A stretch of 64,000 bases of DNA from Nematostella vectensis (taxonomy: Eukaryota > Cnidaria > Anthozoa > Actiniaria > Edwardsiidae): assembly GCF_932526225.1 (NCBI RefSeq), contig NC_064042.1:11171040-11235039 (forward strand), in the 5' to 3' direction. The notes below the pieces were generated by a model that was not told the DNA's origin, made no database searches, and was given only the letters and a program-made list of their open reading frames with translations. Made by a program: the position numbers and the translations under genes. Shown piece after piece: positions 55,301 to 64,000 of the stretch. Within the stretch, counting starts at the first letter, position 1, and the number at the start of each line of letters is the position of its first letter.

Positions 55301-58300
55301 ATGTTTCCACAGGTATTTAAAGAGGAATTTTTTATAAAAGTTACATGTCTCAAAAAGTCAGTTTTGTCACACAGGAGCGTGAAATGACATACGGCAGAAC
55401 GTCAAATCAATAGTCATCATAAGCAAGTCATATGCCAAACTAGTTTGTTGAGATATATCTAGCCTTGATTGCACCGTTACATGAGTCATGTGGGGCTAGG
55501 GTTGCACGCATGCGTGGTACTTACTCTGTGACAGTTTGTCTAAAAGAGTGAAACAGTAGAAGAATCTATTTATTCAGGCGCTTTACAGGGCAAACAAACT
55601 TAGGATTAAAGAGTTTTTGTCAGCCGCCATTAAATGTCTTCCTAAAAAAATACCTTATGCGAGAAAGCATCTGGAAACATCTATTTCCATTAGCCGATTT
55701 TGAGAAACAATTGCGATATTTTCGCAATTAGTGAGTGAAGCTCCTCCAGAAACAAAAAAAAATATCCTTTATATGTTTCCACAGGTGTTTGTTAGGAAAA
55801 GGTTTTAGAGTGTCTGTCAGCCGCCATTTTTTTCGGTGTGTATAAGTGGTACTATAAAGCATTCTTTAGGCTACAATTTAATACAATTCCATTACTTTCT
55901 ATGCTATCTAAAATACCTAATGCGAGAAAACATCTGAAAACATATATTCCCATGCTGCAATTGCGATTTTTTTGATGGACTAGCTTTAGTGAGTGAAGTA
56001 CAAAACTTTGTTTTTAGGTTCCTCCACATAATTCCTCTTTCAATATTGAATGGAAACAATAACAAAGGTGTGGCAGACTAGAACTCTTTAGCCGTTTAGT
56101 ACACGTTTCCGCATGGAGGATCACATGTAAAATCTTAAAAAAAAAGTAAAATGACGATTAGGCACCTCCGATACTATATTTTGTCACATAAGCGAGAGAT
56201 GACATTAGACTGAACGTCAAATGAGTGATCATCACAAGCAAGTAACACACCGTAGTATGTTAGAACATATATAGCATAGATTGTCCTGTTAGCATAACCC
56301 AATGTGGGATTTGCGCGCATGCGTTGTTTGCACCTACAGGCCCGAATGCCCGGTATAAAAGCTGACTCCTAGTTAGTTAAGTGTTATTGGACCAAAACAA
56401 AAAATCATTAACACAACAACAATAGTGTAGAGCCTGTCCCAAAACATCTACAAAAACGAAAAATATTGAGTAGAAAGATGCATGCGTGCAGGCGTTGCTA
56501 CCAAAATTTTATTAAAAATAAACAGCAACACAACAACAACAGTGTAGAGCTTGTCCCAAAACACCTACAGAAACAAAAAATATTGAGTAGAAAGATGCAG
56601 GCGTGCATGCGTTGCTACTAAACTTTTATTTAAAAAAAAAAGCAACACAACAACAACAGTGTAGAGCCTGTCCCAAAACACCTACAGAAACGAAATGTTT
56701 CCACAGGTATATAAAGAATTAATTTTTATAAAAGTTATATGCCTCAGACAGTCAGTTTTGTCACACAGGAGCGTGAAATGACATACGGCAGAACGTCAAA
56801 TCAATAGTCATCATAAGCAAGTCATATGCCAAACTAGTTTGTTGAGATATCTCTAGCCTTGATTGCACCGTTACCTGAGCCATGTGGGGCTAGGTTTGCA
56901 CGCATGCGTGGTACTTACTTTGTGACAGTTTGTCTAAAAGAGTACAACAGTAGAAAAATCTATTTATTCAGACGATTTACAGGGCAAACAAACTTAGGAT
57001 TAAAGAGTTTTTGTCAGCCGCCATTAAATGTCCTCCTAAAAAATACCTTATGCGAGAAAACATCTGAAAACATATATTTCCATTAGCCGATTTTGAGAAA
57101 CAATTGCGATATTTTCGCAATTAGGGAGTGAAGCTCCTCCAGAAATAAAAAAAATACCCTTTATATGTTTCCACAGGTGTTTGTTAGGAAAAGGTTTTAG
57201 AGTGTCTGTCAGCCGCCATTTTTTTCGGTGTGTATAACTGGTACTATAAAGCATTCTTTAGGCTACAATACAATACAATTCCATTATTTTCTATGCTATC
57301 TAAAATACCTAATGCGAGAAAACATCTGAAAACATATATTTCCATGCTGCAATTGCGATTTTTTCGATGGACTAGCTTTAGTGAGTGAAGTACAAAACTT
57401 TGTTTTTAGGTTCCTCCACATAATTTCTCTTTCAATATTGAATGGAAACAATAACAAGGGTGTGGCAGACTAGAACTCTTTAGCCGTTTAGTACACGTTT
57501 CCGTATGGAGGATCACATGTAAAATCTTTAACAAAAAGTAAAAGTGACGATTAGGCACCACCGATACTATATTTTGTCACATAAGCGAGAGATGACATTA
57601 GACTGAACGTCAAATGAATGATCATCACAAGCAAGTAACACACCGTAGTATGTTAGAACATATATAGCATAGATTGTCCTGTTGCATAACCCATGTGGGA
57701 TTTGCGCGCATGCGTTGTTTGCACCTACAAGCCCGAATGCCCGGTATAAAAGCTGACTCCTAGTTAGTTAAGTGTTACTGGACCAAAACAAAAAAACATT
57801 AACACAACAACAATAGTGTAGAGCCTGTCCCAGAACATCTACAGAAACGAAAAATATTGAGTAGAAAGATGCAGGCGTGCATGCGTTGCTACCAAACTTT
57901 TATTAAAAAAAAAAGAAATACAACAACAACAGTGTAGAGCCTGTCCCAAAACACCTACAGAAACGAAAAATATAGAGTAGAAAGTTGCAGGCGTGCGTGC
58001 GTTGCTACCAAAATTTTATTTAAAAAAAAGCAACACAACAACAACAGTGTAGAGCCTGTCCCAAAACACCTACAGAAACGAAATGTTTCCACAGGTATTT
58101 AAAGAGGTAATTTTTATAAAAGTTACATGCCTCAGACAGTCGGTTTTGTCACACAGGAGCGTGAAATGACATACGGCAGAACGTCAAATCAATAGTCATC
58201 ATAAGCAAGTCATATGCCAAACTAGTTTGTTGAGATATATCTAGCCTTGATAGCACCGTTACCTGAGCCATGTGGGGCTAGGTTTGCACGCATGCGTGGT

Positions 58301-60243
58301 ACTTACTTTGTGACAGTTTGTCTAAAAGAGTACAACAGTAGAAAAATCTATTTATTCAGACGCTTTACAGGGCAAACAAACTTAAGATTAAAGAGTTTTT
58401 GTCAGCCGCCATTAAATGTCCTTCTAAAAAATACCTTATGCGAGAAAACATCTGAAAACATATATTTCCATTAGCCGATTTTGAGAAACAATTGCGATAT
58501 TTTCGCAATTAGTGAGTGAAGCTCCTCCAGAAACAAAAAAAAAAATATCCTTTATATGTTTCCACAGGTGTTTGTTAGGAAAAGGTTTTAGAGTGTCTGT
58601 CAGCCGCCATTTTTTTCGGTGTGTATAAGTGGTACTATAAAGCATTCTTTAGGCTACAATACAATACAATTCCATTACTTTCTATGCTATCTAAAATACC
58701 TAATGCGAGAAAACATCTGAAAACATATATTTCCATGCTGCAATTGCGATTTTTTCGATGGACTAGCTTTAGTGAGTGAAGTACAAAACTTTGTTTTTAG
58801 GTTCCTCCACATAATTCCTCTTTCAATATTGAATGGAAACAATATCAAAGGTGTGGCAGGCTAGAACTCTTTAGCCGTTTAGTACACGTTTCCGCATGGA
58901 GGATCACATGTAAAATCTTAAAAAAAAAAGTATAAGTGACGATTAGGCACCTCCGATACTATATTTTGTCACATAAGCGAGAGATGACATTAGACTGAAC
59001 GTCAAATGAATGACCATCACAAGCAAGTAACACACCGTAGTATGTTAGAACATATATAGCATAGATTGTCCTGTTGCATAACCCATGTGGGATTTACGCG
59101 CATGCGTTGTTTGCACCTACAGGCCCGAATGCCCGGTATAAAAGCTGACTCCTAGTTAGTTAAGTGTTATTGGACCAAAACAAAAAACATTAACACAACA
59201 ACAACAGTGTAGAGCCTGTCCCAAAACACCTACAGAAACGAAAAATATAGAGTAGAAAGATGCAGGCGTGCGTGCGTGCGTTGCTACCAAAATTTTATTT
59301 AAAAAAAAGCAACACAACAACAACAGTGTAGAGCCTGTCCCAAAACACCTACAGAAACGAAATGTTTCCACAGGTATTTAAAGAGGTAATTTTTATAAAA
59401 GTTACATGCCTCAGACAGTCGGTTTTGTCACACAGGAGCGTGAAATGACATACGGCAGAACGTCAAATCAATAGTCATCATAAGCAAGTCATATGCCAAA
59501 CTAGTTTGTTGAGATATCTCTAGCCTTGATTGCACCGTTACCTGAGCCATGTGGGGCTAGGTTTGCACGCATGCGTGGTACTTACTTTGTGACAGTTTGT
59601 CTAAAAGAGTACAACAGTAGAAAAATCTATTTATTCAGACGCTTTACAGGGCAAACAAACTTAGGATTAAAGAGTTTTTGTCAGCCGCCATTAAATGTCC
59701 TCCTAAAAAATACCTTATGCGAGAAAACATCTGAAAACATATATTTCCATTAGCCGATTTTGAGAAACAATTGCGATATTTTCGCAATTAGTGAGTGAAG
59801 CTCCTCCAGAAACAAAAAAAAATATCCTTTATATGTTTCCACAGGTGTTTGTTAGGAAAAGGTTTTAGAGTGTCTGTCAGCCGCCATTTTTTTCGGTGTG
59901 TATAAGTGGTACTATAAAGCATTCTTTAAGCTACAATACAATACAATTCCATTACTTTCTATGCTATCTAAAATACCTAATGCGAGAAAACATCTGAAAA
60001 CATATATTTCCATGCTGCAATTGCGATTTTTTCGATGGACTAGCTTTAGTGAGTGAAGTACAAAACTTTGTTTTTAGGTTCCTCCACATAATTCCTCTTT
60101 CAATGTTGAATGGAAACAATAACAAAGGTGTGGCAGACTAGAACTCTTTAGCCGTTTAGTACACGTTTCCGCATGGAGGATCACATGTAAAATCTTTAAC
60201 AAAAAGTAAAAGTGACGATTAGGCACCTCCGATACTATATTTT

Positions 60244-62350
60244 GTCACATAAGCGAGAGATGACTTTCGGCTGAACGTCAAATGAGTGATCATCACAAGC
60301 GAGTAAAACATCATAGATTGTTAGAATATATAAAGAATAGATTGTACCGTTGCACAACCCATGTAGGGAGAGATCTGCGTGCATGTGTTATTATCAAAAT
60401 AAAAAAAATTAAAACAGTGAAGCCCCTCTTCAAAAACCTACAGGAACGAAAAAATATCCTTTATTTGTTATCACAGAAATTAAATGGAAAAAAAACATTT
60501 TTACTGCGAGCACGTTCGCTAGGGTATTACAGTACACCTGCTTTTGATCAAGCTAAACAAAGATAAAAGTAATAATGTCTCAGACCCATCTCCTTGTCAC
60601 GCAGGAGCGAGAAATGACATCCGGCTGAACGTCAAATCATTTATCCATCATAGGCAAGTTACATGGTACAGCAGGTTGTTAAAATATTTATGGACTTGAA
60701 TGTATCGCTATATAGGAAATGTGGGACAGGGTTTGTGCGCATGCGTTGTAATTCCATTTCGACAGTTTGTCTCATCTTTTACAAGATAATAAACTTAGGA
60801 TTAAAGAGTCTGTCAGTCGCCATTTTTGTCATCCTAGTAAAATATCTAATGCGAGAAAACATCCATTTCTATCAACTGATTTTGAGAAGCAATTGCGATA
60901 TTTTCGATTGACTTTAGTGGGTGAGACATCACATTTTGTTGCTCCTCATATCATTCCTCTTCCAATATTGACTGGGAAACAATAACAAAGTGTGGTCAAC
61001 TTTAACTATTTAAATAAACGTATAGTAGTTCCCGTTCTTAAAACATAAAAGTAACGATTAGGTGCCTCAGAGACTCTGTTTTGTCGCATAAGCGAGAGAT
61101 GACATTCGGCTAAACAGGGGGATTTGGCACTGGGGGCACGTGCCCCCCCCCCCCCCCCCCAATATTTTCAAAAATAAAAGGATATGACCAGTTGGGCGTG
61201 GCTTTGCCCCCCTCCAAATCTTTTCTTAATGTTTCTGATTGTGCCCCCAATCATCCGTGGCCTGCTACGGCCCTGACGTCAATTGGTGATGGTCACAAGC
61301 AAATAATAAATTGTAAGAATATATAAAGCATAGATTGTACCGTTACATAACCCATGTAGGATAGATTTGCGCGCATGCGTTGTTATAAGATTTTTGCAAA
61401 GCATAGTGAAGCGCCGTCTTAAAATAACCTACAGGAAAGAAAAATATATTTTACACCACAGATGTTAAGAGGGAAAAAGATTCCTACTGTTCGCTGGAGA
61501 GTTTACCACACTAATTCTGTTTTTATTGAATCTAAAAAATAAATAAAGATAATAACGCCTCAGACTACCTGGATTGTCACGCAGGAGCGAGCAATGACAT
61601 TCGGCAGAACGTCAAATCACTAGTCATCATAAGCAAGTTATATGACAGAACAAATTTGCAAAATATTTATAGCCCTGATTGTATCGTTACTTAAGCCATG
61701 TGGGCTAGATTTGCGCGCATGCGTTTGATAAATTATTTTCTTTTTTATCCTGTCATACAACGCAAACATATGCAAACTAAACAGTGATACCTCGTTAAGA
61801 AAAAAAACCCTTGAGTACAAAAACAAACATGCACCTATATGCCTAACACTGTTGGATTGGAAAGATCTGATACCTAGTTCTAACTTGCTTGCTGTGAAGT
61901 ACAGTTAATAGCGAAACAAAGCGCGCCTTCAAAACAGGTAAAAGTAAATGCCTCAGAATATGACTATATAGCTATCTTGCAAGAACGAGAAATTATATTC
62001 GGCAGGACGTCGAATGACTGATCATCACCAGCAAGTTAAAACTAAGCAGATGGTTAAAATACGTATTTCCCTGATTGAACCGTTACATAGGCCATGGTTG
62101 CTAGGTTTGCGCGAATGCGTTGAGATAACATTGTCTAGAAAAGTACACCGATTTTATCACAGTACACTTGTTATTATTGAAGCTTAAAAAAGATAAAAAT
62201 TAAATGCCTCAGATCATCGGTAATGTCAAGCAGGAGCGAGATCTGACCTTCGGCTGAACGTCAATTGATTGATCATCACAAGCAAGTAGCACATTGTAGT
62301 TTGTAAGAATATATAGAGCATAGATTGTACCATAGCACAACCCATGTGAG
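60244..62350. repeat. Older, diverged modules of the same array
   Basis: Alternating alpha- and beta-like cores at about 60244, 60595, 61081, 61577, 61975 and 62225, spaced 250-500 bp, with spacer sequence that hardly resembles the homogenised units. The core (GAGCGAGAAATGACATTCGG, GCTGAACGTCAAAT, ATCATCA.AAGCAAGT, then GCGCGCATGCGTTG) is still recognisable. A last alpha tail (GCGCGCATGCGTTGTTTGCA) appears at 62514. This flank looks like the origin from which the array expanded. Confidence 0.8.
61115..61275. mobile_element. MITE-like insertion inside an old array core
   Basis: Starts CAGGGGGATTTGGCACTGGG, has a C-run at 61141-61160, and ends GGCCTGCTACGGCCCTG. It splits an alpha core between GACATTCGGCTAAA and ACGTCAATTGG. 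Related to 2035-2205 and 38526-38705. Confidence 0.7.
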
Positions 62351-62615
62351 TACAGATGCGTATACAGTTGGGTCTTAGGGTGCGCGCGCATCCCCTCTTG
62401 GCGGCCAAAAAGTTAGTCATTTCTTATGAATCTTCAAATACTATGTTTCTTTCCATGTGATACCTGCACACACCCCTCAGCCAATCCTGGTACGTGCCTG
62501 TGGGGATGTTTATGCGCGCATGCGTTGTTTGCACCTACAGAACCAAAAACCCGGTACCCAATGAGTGCGGTTCCATAAATTTCTTACTGTTTTCGAAAGA
62601 GCCAAGCTGTCATAC

Positions 62616-62688
62616 CTTCAGCATGCGATTCGACGCCAAAGAATCTCTTTAGTTCTGCTAAAGTCATGCGATGATGTAACTGAACGGC
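62616..62688 (-). pseudogene. Paralog B exon 3: start of the propeptide
   Basis: CCACAG acceptor, 73 nt, GTATGA donor. Encodes AVQLHHRMTLAELKRFFGVE, matching exon 3 of A in length and phase. The next exon (42803) is 19.8 kb away across the array. It may alternatively belong to a third, otherwise missing copy. Confidence 0.8.
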
Positions 62689-62893
62689 CTGTGGAATATA
62701 GACGTAATTTCAATAAGTAATGTTTTGCTTTGCGCCACTTGTGGACATAAGAGATTTTCACAATATGATTTAGGTTTGTTAATCTTTTCATTAACCTTAA
62801 TTCATTATTTTGTTTTGTCTCAAATTTGGGTGGGTTTTTCTATCCTTTCCTTTCGCAATTTTACGTATACGTAGTTGTCGCTGTATTTTGGAC

Positions 62894-63057
62894 TACAGTC
62901 AGCTCTATGACGGACACCTCGTTATTACGAACAGATACAATCCCTGATGAGAACCGAAATACAAGGAGATGACTGAGAGATTGCTTATACAACCCCTAGC
63001 TATAACGAACACAAAATTACACGATCCCAGCTGTCCGTAATAGCGAGAATGACTATA
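62894..63057. mobile_element. Possible pogo/Tigger-like MITE
   Basis: Left end TACAGTCAGCTCTATGACGG and right end CCGTAATAGCGAGAATGACT are approximate inverted repeats of the kind seen in pogo-type elements (a ...TATTACGGACA motif). Inner sequence is non-coding. Termini are diverged, so the call is tentative. Confidence 0.45.
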
Positions 63058-63226
63058 CATCCCAGATGAAGATGAAATTCCTACATGAGCACAAATATAT
63101 CTGCATATAATCTTTTCTCGGAATTCCGATAGCTGGGACCCTACTAACTCTGATCATCTGCCAGCTCAAAGCGTGACTTGTGTTACTTTCAAGTACTTAT
63201 ATTCCCTCGAAAATACGTGTTATTGC

Positions 63227-63646
63227 TTGAAGGTCTCTATTAATCAGTAAGGGTGATATATACTTGTTCAGTTGCCTGAAGTCTTATCTCTTGAAGGTCT
63301 CTATTAATCAGTAAGGGTGATAAATACTTGTTCAGTTGCCTGAAGTCTTATCTCTTAAAGGTCTATATTAATCAGTAAGGGTGATATATACTTGTTCAGT
63401 TGCCTGAAGTCTTATCTCTTGAAGGTCTCTATTAATCAGTAAGAATGATATATACTTGTTCAGTTGCCTGAAGTCTTATCTCTTGAAGGTCTCTATTAAT
63501 CAGTAAGAATGATATATACTTGTTCAGTTGCCTGAAGTCTTATCTCTTGAAGGTCTCTATTAATCAGTAAGAATGATATATACTTGTTCAGTTGCCTGAA
63601 GTCTTATCTCTTGAAGGTCTCTATTAATCAGTAGGGTGATATGTAC
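63227..63646. repeat. 64-bp minisatellite abutting the splice donor of the GCP3-like exon
   Basis: Seven starts of TTGAAGGTCTCTATTAATCA at 63227, 63292, 63356, 63420, 63484, 63548 and 63612. On the minus strand the first unit begins at the exon's donor itself (GAG|GTACATATCACCC), and later units keep GTATATATCACCC at the same place. Confidence 0.94.
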
Positions 63647-63782
63647 CTCTAGTAGCCTGCAATCTAATCGCTTGAGGATCTCGGGATTTTCATACTGGGC
63701 GTTAGTAGCCCGTATAGCGGTCTCCATCACCCCAGTCAGATTGTGCATGTACAGTGTACTTGCTGGCTTTGCAAGGTCTGGT
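63647..63782 (-). CDS. One exon of a gamma-tubulin complex component 3-like gene (partial)
   Basis: TGTTGCAG acceptor, 136 nt, GTACAT donor. Encodes [19 protein letters not shown], then [20 protein letters not shown] and ends DCRLLE. I recognise this from memory as the conserved C-terminal region of GCP3 (TUBGCP3), a gamma-tubulin ring component that nucleates microtubules. The next exon should lie to the left, but 62689-63646 holds no match to the expected continuation, and paralog B exon 3 follows. Upstream exons would lie beyond 64000. This is either an exon of a truncated copy or the edge of a rearrangement. Confidence 0.7.
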
Positions 63783-64000
63783 CTGCAACATAAAACATTT
63801 AAGAAACGATCAAAAAGAGGTCCGAGTTTCGGGACTTGACAGTACAATTTGTCAGGTAAAAAGATAATTTAAAAAATATATATATTTTTTTATTACTATA
63901 CCTTGCTTCGTGCCTCAGTGTGCAGGCATAAAGTGCCTGAAAATGTTCAAATCGCAAGACACAAGAATTAGAAACCAGTAAAAATAAGGCATTGGGATGC
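63783..64000. other. Window edge upstream of the GCP3-like exon
   Basis: AT-rich intron-like sequence. A short segment bounded by a TTTTCAG and a GTATAG (minus strand, 63908-63944) could pass for a small exon but does not match the GCP3 family, so it is not called. Confidence 0.3.

Larger units (their letters stand above)
43081..60243. repeat. Tandem array of thirteen 1.27/1.39-kb units in intron 3 of paralog B
   Basis: Unit starts (the GTCAC/GTCGC before ATAAGCGAG) at 43081, 44358, 45632, 47025, 48300, 49573, 50965, 52358, 53634, 54910, 56183, 57575 and 58968. Spacing is about 1275 (short) or 1393 (long) in the order S S L S S L L S S S L L S. Long units carry one extra ~117-bp sub-repeat that includes GTGTAGAGCCTGTCCCAAAA. 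Each unit holds two related cores: alpha (ending GCGCGCATGCGTTG, then a TATAAAAG motif) and, about 450 bp later, beta (GTCACACAGGAGCGTGAAAT, ending CACGCATGCGTGG). The 75-codon frame repeated in each unit starts at TTG and shows no sign of selection as protein. No transposase, RT or known RNA gene was seen. Confidence 0.95.
29505..62688 (-). pseudogene. Paralog B: ADAMTS/TSP1/WSC gene with several disabling lesions
   Basis: Same exon plan as paralog A. Exons 5'->3': 62688-62616 (exon 3), 42803-42469, 42031-41875, 40759-40616, 39344-39261, 39161-39040, 38864-38851, 37866-37764, 37434-37294, 36782-36629, 36533-36438, 36230-36085, 35958-35810, 35038-34914, 34777-34645, 34330-34241, 33996-33833, 32493-32370, 30753-30631, 30359-30143, 29777-29505. 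Exons 1-2 and the last WSC exon were not found. Lesions relative to A: TAG at 42606-42604 in the propeptide exon; exon 6 two bases short before its donor; +4 and +5 bases in exon 17 with a TGA between; exon 21 one base short. The zinc motif (HEVAHALGVGHDG) and most cysteines are intact, so decay appears recent. Some lesions could be assembly errors, but four together point to a pseudogene. Confidence 0.8.

Noticed and set aside
63908-63944. Small exon upstream of the GCP3-like exon
   Set aside because: It has AG and GT borders but the translation does not fit the family region that should precede the called exon.

Overview
The window looks like nuclear DNA from a metazoan, most likely a cnidarian of the sea-anemone type (such as Nematostella). 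That placement is an inference from the gene family, short spliced exons, about 40% GC, abundant MITEs and minisatellites; no marker gene fixes the species. No operons, ribosome binding sites or bacterial features are present. All confident genes are split and lie on the minus strand, so they read right to left.

Layout. (1) 1-685: a 17-bp minisatellite. (2) 1692-23154: paralog A, an apparently intact ADAMTS-type metalloprotease. I could trace 24 exons whose lengths and phases add up to 3228 nt (1075 codons plus stop): signal peptide, M12B-type propeptide, zinc protease domain, Cys-rich region, TSP1, Cys-rich/spacer region, three more TSP1 repeats, and a C-terminal WSC domain. Its introns hold several minisatellites, MITEs and a decayed Polinton-like fragment. 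(3) 23.2-29.5 kb: intergenic DNA with one long-TIR MITE. (4) 29505-62688: paralog B, the same gene structure, but with a nonsense codon and several frame-disrupting indels, so probably a pseudogene. Intron 3 is 142 bp in A and about 19.8 kb in B. In B it is filled by a tandem array of thirteen 1.27/1.39-kb units (43.1-60.2 kb), followed by older diverged copies (60.2-62.35 kb). (5) 63647-63782: one exon of a GCP3-like gamma-tubulin complex gene, followed directly by a 64-bp minisatellite.

The most unusual theme is that tandem repeats begin exactly at 5' splice sites. Behind the first TSP1 exon of A, about 45 copies of a 34-bp unit each carry the exon's last bases plus its splice donor. Behind the spacer exon of both paralogs, about 127-bp units do the same (7 in A, 8 in B). 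The GCP3-like exon is also followed at its donor by a repeat array. The second theme is the higher-order array in intron 3 of B: two cores per unit, a TATA-like motif, a conserved inverted-symmetry block that survives in the oldest copies, and a nearly identical duplication with a 6.61-kb period.

How the genes work together: A would encode a secreted, zymogen-activated extracellular protease that binds matrix or glycans through its TSP1, spacer and WSC modules. B is its decaying tandem duplicate. The GCP3-like exon belongs to an unrelated microtubule-nucleation gene and seems cut off at the edge of the ADAMTS locus.
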